Assembly: GCF_014192915.1 (NCBI RefSeq)
Contig: NZ_JACHYN010000004.1
Coordinates: forward strand, 248,001-312,000
Reading direction: 5' to 3'
Length of the DNA: 64,000 nucleotides
From: Azospirillum sp. OGB3
GTDB taxonomy: Bacteria > Pseudomonadota > Alphaproteobacteria > Azospirillales > Azospirillaceae
This document shows positions 18,901 to 26,541 of this stretch, piece after piece (the first letter of the stretch is position 1; the number at the start of each line of letters is the position of its first letter). A program made the translations under genes and the position numbers. Under the pieces are notes generated by a model. It did no database searches. It was not told where the DNA came from and saw only the letters and a program-made list of their open reading frames with translations.

Positions 18901-19088
18901 TCGCCGGTCGCCGGATCGACGCGGAATTCCGGGGCCGGGGCGTTGCCGGAGATGGCGTGGTCGGGCTTGTCCCCGGCCCACGCGCCCTTCACGAGCTTGC
19001 GCCCGGTGTCGGAGAAGCCGCCCGCGAAGGCGGCGAGCGCGCCGCCCGCGGCGCTGGTCTTCAGGAGAAGGCGACGGGAAATCGACAT
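15984..19088 (-). CDS. ttrA: Tetrathionate reductase-like molybdopterin subunit A
   Basis: Large catalytic subunit (1034 aa) of a complex iron-sulfur molybdoenzyme of the DMSO reductase family. It has a Tat signal (SRRLLLK at residues 4-10). The N-terminal 4Fe-4S cluster ligands are Cys77, Cys80, Cys84 and Cys142, and Cys258 (HGSYCGGAYRSG) is a candidate molybdenum ligand. Length and gene order ttrB-ttrC-ttrA match the tetrathionate reductase operon known from Salmonella, which reduces tetrathionate to thiosulfate with quinol electrons on the periplasmic side. Polysulfide or arsenate reductases are alternatives, but those subunits are shorter. The ATG at 19088 lies 14 bases after the ttrC stop. 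No ttrRS sensor genes are in the window. Confidence 0.8.
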   Translation of the reverse strand: MSISRRLLLKTSAAGGALAAFAGGFSDTGRKLVKGAWAGDKPDHAISGNAPAPEFRVDPATGDLTPTSGQIVANVACLGCTTLCGVRVRVDVEKNTVLRVAGNPYSPLSTDPFLPYGTPIKESFKSLSRLDEKGLKGRSTACGRGNAALEMLTSPFRVATPMKRVGPRGSGRWEPIAFDRLVEEIAEGGDLFGEGPVPGLRALRDLKTPIDPAAPELGPKVNQVALLSSVNDGREPFVRRFFNQALGTINFVGHGSYCGGAYRSGSGAVFGDAKKMPHAKPDLQNAEFVLFIGTAPSNAGNPFKRQAMLLAKGRTDGVLNYVVVDPVLTNADNRAAAERSNWIPIRPGTDGALVMGMMRWMFENGRIDANYLSQPNGKAAEAAGEAGWCNATHLVIQQAGHPRDGRMLRASDLGWVTLDETERYGAKDAFVVLDPAGTPVAHDALTGPAMLFHGGTVATPAGEVAAKTSLTLLREQAMKLDLAGYADACGIPADVIAGLAREFTSHGKKAAANTHGGMMAGNGFYNAFGVVTLNTLIGNLNWKGGTIFGGGRFPDEQDGPRYKLASFPGQVKPSGTAISRPVPYEKSSEFKAKKEAGKPYPAKAPWYPNAPQLTTEYLTSGVVDGYPYPLKALFLWNSNPVYGIPGVRAQVEAKLRDPKALPLIVAIDPFINESTAFADYIIPDTVLYETWGWASPWAGVPTKTSTARWPVVTPRTEPLPDGRHVQMETFLIALAKRLGLPGFGPDAIADMDGNTHPLERPEDWYLRGGANIAWLGKQPVPDATDEDIALSGVARVLPALQSVLKEEEWRKVAFILARGGRYQNQAEGFEGDRATHRFKDGLLVYNEAVGAAKSSVTGKRWTGTAAWTPPAFADGTPMRQVHRAEDWPFQLISSKSVLVSAYTIAAGRLRHLHPENPVGINAEDARRLGIATGDRIRIATPGGSELATAIVRHGVMPGVLAVEHGFGHKEFGARPHVIGGHSQPVVPEIGAGVNINDLGLHDPTRPGASVWVDPIAGTAVRQGLPAKIERVAAA

Positions 19089-19102
19089 GATGGGTGCTCC
19101 GT

Positions 19103-20236
19103 TCACTCGGCGGCGGCCACGGTTCCGGCGGGCGCCTGGGCGGCGCGGGCCGGAGCGGGCGCCGGGCGGCGCGGGGAAGGCAGGATGGCGGTGAGGGCGA
19201 TCAACAGGAACAGCCAGAGTCCCGCCGTTCCGACGATCCCCAGCAGCCCCTCAGGACCGGCGGGCAGCGCGTAGTCGTAGAAGCCGGCGCCGGTCTTCGG
19301 CACGGTCTGGCCGCCGATGAACACGGTCCAGCGGAACATCCAGGCGCCGTGCAGGGCGATCAGCCCGGTCAGCAGCCCCGTCCCGGCGGGCTTGGCGACG
19401 GCGATGGCGAAGGGCAGCGCGGTGGCGGCGACGGCCCAGACGGCGGTGACGCGCCACGCCTCAGACCCGGCGACGCTGCCCAGCGCCTCGGCGTGGGTGG
19501 CGTCCAGCCCGAACAGGCCGAGCGCCAGCCACAGCCCGCCGACCAGCATGACGCCGCCCAGGAAGCCGGCGAGCAGCCGGTTCGCCCGCACCTCCACCGC
19601 GCGGTCGTTGCCGGCGGCGAAGCGGTTCAGCACCAGCACCAGCCCGGCGGCGCCGGCCAGCGCGGTCATCAGGAACTGCACGGGCAGGAAGAGCGTGTGC
19701 CACAGCGGGCGCGCCTTGACCACCGCGACCTCCGCCCCGGTGTAGAGGGCGACGAGGAGCGCGCCGGCCAGGGCGAACAGGCCGGCGGCGCGGATGAGCG
19801 CGTCGTTGCGCCCGCCGCCCAGCGACGCCAGCCGGTAGAGCGCGGCGAGGCGGCTGTCCACCCGGCCATGCGCCTGCAACTCCTCGCGGAAGCAGGCCCA
19901 GCCGTAGACCAGCAGGCCGGTGATGTAGAGAGGGATGAAGATCGACCCCCACCACATCCACGACGTCGGGCGCAGCACGACGTAGAAGTGCCAGAAGCGG
20001 CCCGGCTGATGCAGGTCCGACAGCAGCGCCACCGGGGCGGCCAGCCCGCAGGTCAGCGCCACCAGCAGGGCGGTGCGCCCGAGCGCGCGCCAGTCCTCGC
20101 GGGCGAAGGCGTAGCCGGGCAGGCTCAGCAGCAGGCCGCCGACCGACAGGCCGATCAGGAAGAAATACTGGACGGCCCAGGGAAGCCACGCGACCTCGCG
20201 GGTCACGTTGATGACCTCGACGATGTGGTTGTCCAT
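19103..20236 (-). CDS. ttrC: NrfD/TtrC-like membrane quinol-oxidising subunit
   Basis: Integral membrane protein (377 aa) of the NrfD/PsrC family with about nine helices. It starts VREVAWLPWAVQYFFLIGLSVGG, the family's first helix with its quinone-site residues, and contains PTSWMWWGSIFIPLYITGL. In this enzyme type it takes electrons from menaquinol or ubiquinol and passes them to the iron-sulfur subunit. Its ATG at 20236 overlaps the ttrB stop by one base (TGATG), so translation should be coupled. An in-frame GTG one codon earlier is possible. Confidence 0.82.
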   Translation of the reverse strand: MDNHIVEVINVTREVAWLPWAVQYFFLIGLSVGGLLLSLPGYAFAREDWRALGRTALLVALTCGLAAPVALLSDLHQPGRFWHFYVVLRPTSWMWWGSIFIPLYITGLLVYGWACFREELQAHGRVDSRLAALYRLASLGGGRNDALIRAAGLFALAGALLVALYTGAEVAVVKARPLWHTLFLPVQFLMTALAGAAGLVLVLNRFAAGNDRAVEVRANRLLAGFLGGVMLVGGLWLALGLFGLDATHAEALGSVAGSEAWRVTAVWAVAATALPFAIAVAKPAGTGLLTGLIALHGAWMFRWTVFIGGQTVPKTGAGFYDYALPAGPEGLLGIVGTAGLWLFLLIALTAILPSPRRPAPAPARAAQAPAGTVAAAE

Positions 20237-20988
20237 CACGCGTGCTCCTTCTCGGCGTGGGCTTGATTGCTGGGCCGCCAGAGCGTTGGCGTGCCGTCGA
20301 CTTTCCCTTGGAAGCGGGGATCGAGGCCGAGGTAGAAGACGCGCGGCTGGGTCCCCTGCTCCGGCTTCAGCACCTTGGGGTTCTCGTCGCGGACCAGGGT
20401 GGCGACGGCGCTGTCCGGATCGTTCAGGTCACCGAAGATGCGGGCGCCGCCGACGCAGGTCTCCACGCAGGCGGGCAGCAGCCCGGCCTCCACGCGGTGG
20501 ACGCAGAAGGTGCATTTGTCGGCGGTCTGGGTCTCGTGGTTGATGAAGCGCGCGTCGTAGGGGCAGGCCTGGACGCAATAGGCGCAGCCGACGCAGACGG
20601 TGTTGTCCACGACCACGATGCCGTCCCGGCGCTGGAAGGTCGCGCCGGTCGGACAGACGGGGATGCAGGGCGGGTCCTCGCAATGGTTGCACAGGCGCGG
20701 CAGCATGTAGCTGCCGGCCTTGCCCTGCTCCGTCACCTCGTAGGTGGAGACGATGGTGCGGAAGCTGTTTTCCGGGACATCGTTTTCCATGATGCAGGCG
20801 ACCGTACAGGCTTGGCAGCCCACGCATTTGCCCACGTCAACCACCATCGCCCAGCGGTGCGCCGGATCGCCGTCCCGGCGGAGCGCCGCACCGCCGGGGG
20901 CGGCGGAGGCGGGCATCGCCGTACCCGCCGCCGCACCGATGGTCGCGGCGCCGGCGCCGAGGCAGAAGTTGCGCCTTGATCGGTCCAT
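20236..20988 (-). CDS. ttrB: Tetrathionate reductase-like 4Fe-4S subunit B
   Basis: Iron-sulfur electron transfer subunit (250 aa) with a Tat signal (SRRNFCLG near residue 4, then an alanine-rich stretch). Four clusters of cysteines are visible: CVGCQACTVAC, CNHCEDPPCIPVCPTG, CVGCAYCVQACPYD and CTFCVHRVEAGLLPACVETC, the pattern of 16Fe subunits in NrfC/TtrB proteins. It would conduct electrons from TtrC to TtrA in the periplasm. First gene of the unit. Its promoter must lie in the 168 bases between it and the beta-lactamase gene, which hold two hairpins (20998-21048 and 21063-21085). Confidence 0.85.
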   Translation of the reverse strand: MDRSRRNFCLGAGAATIGAAAGTAMPASAAPGGAALRRDGDPAHRWAMVVDVGKCVGCQACTVACIMENDVPENSFRTIVSTYEVTEQGKAGSYMLPRLCNHCEDPPCIPVCPTGATFQRRDGIVVVDNTVCVGCAYCVQACPYDARFINHETQTADKCTFCVHRVEAGLLPACVETCVGGARIFGDLNDPDSAVATLVRDENPKVLKPEQGTQPRVFYLGLDPRFQGKVDGTPTLWRPSNQAHAEKEHA

Positions 20989-20997
20989 GGCTGGCCT

Positions 20998-21085
20998 CTT
21001 CGCACCTGATTCCTTCGGCCGCGACGAACCGCGGCCCTACGGTGCGAAGGGTACCGGCGCCCTGCCCCCACTCCCATTGGGGGCA
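20998..21085. terminator. Hairpin region between bla and ttrB
   Basis: A nested hairpin has outer arms CTTCGCACC (20998-21006) and GGTGCGAAG (21040-21048) and inner arms GGCCGCG and CGCGGCC. A second one has an 8-bp stem TGCCCCCA (21063-21070) with TGGGGGCA (21078-21085). They follow the beta-lactamase gene and precede ttrB on the same strand, so they may terminate bla or form a leader structure for ttrB. No T-tract is present. Confidence 0.35.
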
Positions 21086-21156
21086 TCCCTACACTTCTTA
21101 GGGTAAACCCCAGTGACGACATGCCGCAGGGGCCGGGCCACAGTTTCGGATGGCGC

Positions 21157-22047
21157 TCAGCCCTTGAGCGCGTCGGCGACCGCGCGGGCCACGCCGGCGT
21201 GGACGGCGTCCCGCTCCTTGAAGGCGTCGGGCGTCTCGGTCAGGTAGCTGGCGATCAGCAGGGGCGCCCGCCCCTCCGGCCAGACGATGCCGATGTCGTT
21301 GGCCGTCCCGCGCACGCCCGTGCCGGTCTTGTCGCCGACGCGCCAGCCCTTCGGCAGCCCGGCGCGCAGCCGCTTGTCGCCGGTCCGGTTGGCGACCATC
21401 CAGGCGATGAGCCGCTCGCGCGACGCCGGGGTCAGCGCGTCGCCCAGCATCAGCCGCTCCATGCTGTGGACCATCGCCGCGGGCGTGGTGGTGTCGCGCG
21501 GGTCGCCGGGAATGGCGCTGTTCAGGGACGGCTCGTTGCGGTCCAGCCGGGTTTTTTGGTCACCCAGCGTGCGCAGGAAGGCGGTCAGCCCGGCGGGATC
21601 GCCCACCGCCGGCAGAAGCAGGTTCGCCGCCACGTTGTCGCTGAGCGTCATCGTCGCCTCGCACAGCTCGGCCACCGTGGGGGGCGGGCCGTCGAGGCGG
21701 GTTTCGGTGAAGGGGGCGTGGGGGACCATGTCCGCCTTGGTGACCCGAATGCGCCGGTCCAGCCGCTCCCGCCCTTCGTCCACCTGTTTCAGGACGGCGC
21801 CAGCCAAAAGAAATTTGAAGGTGCTGCACATCGGGAACCGCTCGTCCGCGTGGTGCCCGAAGCGCTGTCCGGTGCCGGTGTCGAGCACCGCCACGCCGAG
21901 TCGCCCGCCGCTGCGCTTTTCCAGCGCGGCGATCGCGTCCGCCAGCCTCTTGTCCCCGGAATTCCTGGGTTTCTCCGCCTTCACGCCGGTTGCCGCCAGC
22001 AGCGTCACGCCGCCCGCCGCGGCCAGGAAAGCCCGCCGTCCGATCAT
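21157..22047 (-). CDS. bla: Class A beta-lactamase
   Basis: Serine beta-lactamase of Ambler class A (296 aa). All catalytic motifs are intact: STFK at residues 75-78 (serine nucleophile 75), SDN at 136-138, the omega-loop NEPSLN with Glu172, and KTG at 240-242. Residues 1-24 form a Tat-type signal (GRRAFLAAAGG). A cysteine precedes the active serine, as in some carbapenemases, but the partner position after KTGT is glycine, so the carbapenemase-type disulfide is absent. The substrate range is not predictable from sequence alone. It diverges from an AmpR-type gene, so it is probably inducible. Confidence 0.92.
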   Translation of the reverse strand: MIGRRAFLAAAGGVTLLAATGVKAEKPRNSGDKRLADAIAALEKRSGGRLGVAVLDTGTGQRFGHHADERFPMCSTFKFLLAGAVLKQVDEGRERLDRRIRVTKADMVPHAPFTETRLDGPPPTVAELCEATMTLSDNVAANLLLPAVGDPAGLTAFLRTLGDQKTRLDRNEPSLNSAIPGDPRDTTTPAAMVHSMERLMLGDALTPASRERLIAWMVANRTGDKRLRAGLPKGWRVGDKTGTGVRGTANDIGIVWPEGRAPLLIASYLTETPDAFKERDAVHAGVARAVADALKG

Positions 22048-22117
22048 CGTGTCCTCGTCTCATGCCGTGTCGATGGGCGGACGATAAAAAGCTGCCGGCC
22101 TCCGAACAAACGATGAT

Positions 22118-22143
22118 AGTTTTCACAAGCCACAAGAAAAACT
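22118..22143. promoter_or_regulatory. Candidate AmpR (LysR-type) binding site
   Basis: An AT-rich inverted repeat, AGTTTTC and GAAAAACT, separated by 11 bases, forms a T-N11-A LysR box midway between the divergent bla and ampR start codons. This fits the known arrangement in which AmpR represses its own gene and controls the beta-lactamase gene from one site. Confidence 0.55.
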
Positions 22144-22154
22144 AATGGCTTCTC

Positions 22155-23030
22155 ATGGCCCGCCCCCAGCTTCCGCTCAACGCGCTGCGCGCCTTCGAAG
22201 CGTCGGCCCGCCATCTCAGCTTCACCCGCGCCGGGCTGGAGCTGTGCGTCAGCCAGGCGGCGGTCAGCCAGCAGATCCGCACGCTGGAGGCGCGGCTCGG
22301 CGTCACCCTGTTCCGCCGCCTGCCGCGCGGCCTCGCCCTGACCGACGAGGGGGCGGCGCTAGTGCCGGTGCTGATGGACGCCTTCGAGCGGATCGGCGCG
22401 ACGCTCGACCGCTTCGCCGACGGGCGCTACCACGAGGTGCTGACGGTCGGGGTGGTGGGGACCTTCGCCACGGGCTGGCTGCTGCCGCGCCTGCCGGCCT
22501 TCACCGCGGCGAACCCGGCGGTCGACCTGCGCATCCTGACCAACAACAACCGGGTCGATCTGGCCGGCGAAGGGCTGGACTTTGCAATCCGCTTCGGCGA
22601 CGGCTCCTGGCACGGGGTGGAGGCGGTGCCGCTGCTCGACGCCCCGCTGACCCCGCTCTGCGCTCCGGCGCTGGCGCAACGGCTGTCCGCGCCGGCCGAC
22701 CTCGCGCGCGAGGTGCTGCTGCGCTCCTACCGGGTCGAGGAATGGCAGCGCTGGTTCGCGCTGGCCGGGGTGCCCTGCCCCGCCATCCGCGGCCCGGTCT
22801 TCGACTCCTCCCCCACCATCGCCGCCGCCGCCGCGATGGGCGCGGGGGTGGCGCTGCTGCCGGCGCGGCTGTTCGGCCATGATCTGGCCACCGACCGGTT
22901 GGCCCGTCCCTTCACCATCGAGGTGCCGGCGGGTCGCTACTGGCTGACCCGCCTGCATTCCCGTCCCGAGACGGCGGCGATGCAGAGCTTTCGCCACTGG
23001 ATCGCCGCCGCCGTCCGGGCGGACGATTAG
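22155..23030 (+). CDS. ampR: AmpR-type LysR family regulator of the beta-lactamase
   Basis: LysR regulator (291 aa). Residues 1-65 contain the AmpR N-terminus (LPLNALRAFEASARHLSFTR, LELCVSQAAVSQQIRTLE, LFRRLPRGLALTDEG), with the same wording as characterised AmpR proteins. The effector domain also follows AmpR (LTVGVVGTFATGWLLPRL, LDFAIRFGDGSWHG, LLRSYRVEEW, RYWLTRLHSR). AmpR responds to muropeptides and induces beta-lactamase genes. It diverges from bla with 107 bases between, the standard arrangement. Confidence 0.9.
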   Translation: MARPQLPLNALRAFEASARHLSFTRAGLELCVSQAAVSQQIRTLEARLGVTLFRRLPRGLALTDEGAALVPVLMDAFERIGATLDRFADGRYHEVLTVGVVGTFATGWLLPRLPAFTAANPAVDLRILTNNNRVDLAGEGLDFAIRFGDGSWHGVEAVPLLDAPLTPLCAPALAQRLSAPADLAREVLLRSYRVEEWQRWFALAGVPCPAIRGPVFDSSPTIAAAAAMGAGVALLPARLFGHDLATDRLARPFTIEVPAGRYWLTRLHSRPETAAMQSFRHWIAAAVRADD

Positions 23031-23039
23031 GCCGGAGGT

Positions 23040-24026
23040 TCAGGCCGGTGTCGGCGCCTGCTCCGGCAGGACGCCGGACTGCTTCAGCTCCCGCCAGAAG
23101 TCCGCCGGGATCGGCTGCTTCATCAGGGCCATGTTCTCTTGCACGCGCGGTGGGTTCTTGGTGCCCGGAATGACCGAGGCGACGACCGGGTGCGCCGCGC
23201 AGAATTGCAGCGCCGCCGCCCGCAGGTCGACGCCGTGCCGTTTGGCGATCTCGGCCAGACGGTCGCGCGCCGCCACCTTGTCCGGTGGTGCCTCCTGGTA
23301 CTCGAAATTCTTGCCTCCGGCGATCAGGCCGGAGTTGTAGGGGCCGCCGACCACGACATGGACGCCTCGCTCCTGGCAGTGCGGGAACAGCGTGTCCAGC
23401 GCCGGCTGGTTCAGCAGGCTGTAGCGCCCAGCCAGCAGGAAGACGTCCGGGTCGGCCCGCTCCAGCGCCATCACGCAGGGCTCCACCCGATTGACGCCCA
23501 GGCCCCAGCCGCGGATCACGCCTTCCTCGCGAAGCTTGGTCAGCGCCACGGCGGCGCCCTTCATGGCGGTGTCGAACACCTCCAGCCAGCGGTCGCCGTG
23601 GGCGTCCTCGGCGCAGTCGTGGATGTAGGCGATGTCGATGCGCGCCATGCCCAGCCGTTGCAGGCTGTCCTCGATGGAGCGGCGCACCCCGTCGGCGGTG
23701 TAGTCGTAGTCCACCCGGAAGGGCAGCCCCTTCACGAAGGGGCCGTGCTTGCCGCCCTTGCTGGAGTCGGCGCGCAGAAGCCGCCCGACCTTGGTGGACA
23801 GGACGAACTCGTCGCGCGGACGGTTGCGCAGAACATGGCCGAACCGGTGCTCCGAGATGCCGGGACCGTATTCCGGCGCCGTGTCGAAATAGCGGATGCC
23901 GGCGTCCCAGGCGGCGGCCAGCGTGGCCTCCGCCACGTCGTCCGGCACCTCCTCGAACATGTTGCCGAGCGGAGCGCCACCAAACCCGATGGGTCCGGGC
24001 GGAGCGAAATGCTTGCTGTCCGGCAT
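23040..24026 (-). CDS. Aldo/keto reductase
   Basis: NAD(P)-dependent oxidoreductase of the aldo/keto reductase superfamily (328 aa). The catalytic tetrad is visible: FDTAPEYG supplies Asp and Tyr, STKVG supplies Lys, and YIHD supplies His. GSxx-type cofactor contacts near the end are VIPGTKNPPRVQENM. The overall pattern (LGNMFEEVPDD, GVRRSIEDSLQRLGMARID) is nearest to the L-fucose / D-threo-aldose / pyridoxal dehydrogenase subgroup. The substrate is not decided by the sequence. It converges with ampR and stands alone. Confidence 0.88.
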   Translation of the reverse strand: MPDSKHFAPPGPIGFGGAPLGNMFEEVPDDVAEATLAAAWDAGIRYFDTAPEYGPGISEHRFGHVLRNRPRDEFVLSTKVGRLLRADSSKGGKHGPFVKGLPFRVDYDYTADGVRRSIEDSLQRLGMARIDIAYIHDCAEDAHGDRWLEVFDTAMKGAAVALTKLREEGVIRGWGLGVNRVEPCVMALERADPDVFLLAGRYSLLNQPALDTLFPHCQERGVHVVVGGPYNSGLIAGGKNFEYQEAPPDKVAARDRLAEIAKRHGVDLRAAALQFCAAHPVVASVIPGTKNPPRVQENMALMKQPIPADFWRELKQSGVLPEQAPTPA

Positions 24027-24385
24027 GACCGACCTCTCGTTGTTCCGTGCGTGTGCGGGATTCCAGTCTGCGCTCTGGCGGCGCTTCCCTCAACATGGGG
24101 CCTCAACATCGGCCCTCAACATCGGGACGGTTCCGGCGTTCCCATTCGCAACTTGACGACGCGGGCATGGCGATTTGCGACGCGGATGGGAGCGCGTTGG
24201 CAAATTGCAACGGTTGGGAAGGAACAACCGCGCAGCCCACTCGGGAATTTTGCTGGGTGGAACAGCAATTGCGCGGGGATTGGGAGTTGGTACGGAATTT
24301 GAGATTGATTTGATCCGGTGCGGGCGACCGACGCCGAACAAAAAAGTACCCCCAAGGAAGAAACCTCCAGGCAGGACATCCCATC
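24027..24385. other. Intergenic region upstream of the chemoreceptor gene
   Basis: About 360 bases between the divergent aldo/keto reductase and chemoreceptor genes. It contains three tandem copies of a 13-bp unit with the core CCTCAACATSGG (24087-24126) and a candidate sigma-54 promoter (24258-24273). The part near the chemoreceptor is AT-richer. No credible small gene was found. Confidence 0.45.
24258..24273 (+). promoter_or_regulatory. Candidate sigma-54 promoter for the chemoreceptor gene
   Basis: TGGAACAGCAATTGCG has the obligatory GG and GC spaced by ten bases and matches the -24/-12 consensus TGGCACG-N4-TTGCA at nine of twelve specified positions. It lies about 113 bases before the chemoreceptor start. 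No upstream activator site was identified. Confidence 0.3.
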
Positions 24386-26413
24386 ATGACCACCTCCCTT
24401 CGTGCTTTCGCCAACTTGCGCACCGCCACCAAGGTCTACACCGGCTTCGGGGTCACGCTGGCCCTGCTGGTCACGTTGGGGGCGGTTTCCTGGAGTGGCC
24501 TTCGGTCCAACGATACCGCGTTGCGCAGCTACGCGGCGCAGTCCGACGTTACGGTGACGTTGGGTGAGGCCGACACCGCGCTGTCCGACGCGCTGGGGGC
24601 TGCGGCGGAATTTCTCGTCGCCGGCACCAATGGCGCGGCCAACCGCTTCCGCGTGACAGCCGGGGATTTCCGCCGGCATCTGGACAAGGCGGCGCCCGGC
24701 ATCAGCGACCCTGGCGACCGTAAGGCGGTGGAGGAGATTCGCGGGCTCGAACGGGATTTCCTGACCGGATTCGACCGTCTGGTCACCCTGCGCACCGAGC
24801 GTGACGGCATCGTCGCCGAGGTCGTGAACAAACTCGGTGCCGACATCCGCCGGACGCTGAGCGATCTGGTGACCGCCGAACGGCAAACCGGCAATCTTGA
24901 CCACACCCTGGGGGCCTCGGGCGTCAGCGAGCAGTACCTGCTGGTGCGCGTGCTGGTCGCCCGCTTCGTGACCGAGACGAAGCCCGAGGATCTGGCCCGC
25001 ATCCGTCATGATCTGGCGGCGGTGGCCGCCGAGCTGGCAGACGAGGCCAAGGACTGGGCCGACTCCCCGGGCGCCGCCAAACGCACCGAGGTGCTCGCCA
25101 AGCTGCCGCATTACACCGCCGGCATCGAGCGCATCGCCGCCATCGCCGAGGAGATGGCGCACGTCAATTCCGACACGCTGACCCGCGCCGGTGCCCAGAT
25201 CAACGGGAAGATCGGGGCGATCCGCCAGCATTCCACCGAGGTCCTGAAGGGATTGGAGCGCAGCGCCGCCACCGCGGTGACCGCCGCCGAGCGGCAGGGG
25301 GCCGCGGTGACCGCCGCCGCGGTGGCGCTGGGCCTGCTGCTGGCCTGGATGATTTCGCGGGCGATCACCCGTCCGCTCGGCGCCATCACCGGGGCGATGG
25401 GCCGGCTGGCCGAAGGCGACCGCACGGTGCAGGTGGACGAGGGCTGGCGAAAGGACGAGATCGGCGCCCTGGCCCGCGCCCTCCAGGTCTTCAAGTCGAA
25501 CGCCGAGGAGATGGAGCGCATGCGCAAGGCACAGGAGGAGGCCGAACGCCAGGCCGCCGAGCAGCGTCGCGCCACCATGATCCGTATGGCCGACACCTTC
25601 GAGGAGACGGTCCAGGGGATCGTCGAGGCCGTGGCAAGCGCCGCGGGCGGCATGCACAGCGCCGCCAGCACCCTGTCCGGCACCGCGGCGGACGCCAGCG
25701 AGCGCTCGCTCCTTGTCGCCTCCGCCTCCGAGGAGGCGTCGGCCAACGTGCAGACCGTCGCCAGCGCGACGGAGGAACTGTCGGCCTCGATTGCCGAGAT
25801 CGGCCAGCAGGTGGAGATTTCCACCCGCATCGCCAGTCAGGCGGTGACCGACGCCGAGGGCGCCGACCGCACCATGCGCGCCCTCGTGACCGCCGCCGAG
25901 CAGATCGGGCAGGTGGTGGAGATCATCAGCGGCATCGCCGCCCAGACCAACCTGCTGGCGCTGAACGCCACCATCGAGGCCGCCCGCGCCGGAGAGGCCG
26001 GCAAGGGCTTCGCGGTGGTGGCGGGCGAGGTCAAGGCGCTGGCGAACCAGACCGCCAGGGCGACCGACGAGATCCAGTCGAAGGTCCAGGAGATCCAGCA
26101 GACCACCGGCGGTGCGCAGAAGGCCATCGGGAGCATCGGCCAGACCATCGGCCGGATGAGCGAGATCGCCACCACCATCGCCGCCGCCATCGAGGAGCAG
26201 GCCGCCGCGACGCGCGAGATCGCCAGCAGCGTGTCCCAGGCCGCCCAGGGAACCGAGGAGGTGTCGCGCAACATCGCCGGCGTCAGCACGGCGGTGTCGG
26301 AGACTGGCAGTGCCGCCAGCCATGTCCACGGCACATCGGAGGAGCTGGCCGTCGAGGCGGAGCGGCTGCGCAGCGAGGTGCGCGGCTTCATCGCCACCGT
26401 CCGGGCCGCCTGA
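24386..26413 (+). CDS. Methyl-accepting chemotaxis protein
   Basis: Transmembrane chemoreceptor (675 aa). Helix 1 is near residues 19-41, a periplasmic, largely helical sensor domain spans about 42-305, and helix 2 is about 306-326. A HAMP domain follows ([18 protein letters not shown] to about 380), then the signalling domain with its highly conserved hairpin tip ([18 protein letters not shown] from residue 520). The sensor domain has no motif that reveals the ligand. There is no C-terminal CheR/CheB docking pentapeptide; the protein ends FIATVRAA. Its length of sensor domain and helicity would fit a helical bimodular or four-helix-bundle type. Confidence 0.92.
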   Translation: MTTSLRAFANLRTATKVYTGFGVTLALLVTLGAVSWSGLRSNDTALRSYAAQSDVTVTLGEADTALSDALGAAAEFLVAGTNGAANRFRVTAGDFRRHLDKAAPGISDPGDRKAVEEIRGLERDFLTGFDRLVTLRTERDGIVAEVVNKLGADIRRTLSDLVTAERQTGNLDHTLGASGVSEQYLLVRVLVARFVTETKPEDLARIRHDLAAVAAELADEAKDWADSPGAAKRTEVLAKLPHYTAGIERIAAIAEEMAHVNSDTLTRAGAQINGKIGAIRQHSTEVLKGLERSAATAVTAAERQGAAVTAAAVALGLLLAWMISRAITRPLGAITGAMGRLAEGDRTVQVDEGWRKDEIGALARALQVFKSNAEEMERMRKAQEEAERQAAEQRRATMIRMADTFEETVQGIVEAVASAAGGMHSAASTLSGTAADASERSLLVASASEEASANVQTVASATEELSASIAEIGQQVEISTRIASQAVTDAEGADRTMRALVTAAEQIGQVVEIISGIAAQTNLLALNATIEAARAGEAGKGFAVVAGEVKALANQTARATDEIQSKVQEIQQTTGGAQKAIGSIGQTIGRMSEIATTIAAAIEEQAAATREIASSVSQAAQGTEEVSRNIAGVSTAVSETGSAASHVHGTSEELAVEAERLRSEVRGFIATVRAA

Positions 26414-26541
26414 TCCGGCGGGGGAGGGATCGCCGCTTGTTCCGGTTTTCGTCCGCCGGAAAGGTGGTAGGCTGAGCCGAGGCGCCTGAACGTCGGGCGT
26501 CTCGGTTGGACGCTTTGATTGAGCGGCCGGGATGGTCGGTC

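Noticed and set aside
16086..19274. 1062-codon plus-strand open frame opposite ttrA
   Set aside because: Antisense shadow of ttrA; repetitive His/Arg/Gly-rich product without a recognisable domain and no ribosome binding site.
24087..24126. Tandem 13-bp units considered as a CRISPR-like array
   Set aside because: Units are directly adjacent with no spacers, and no cas genes are in the window.
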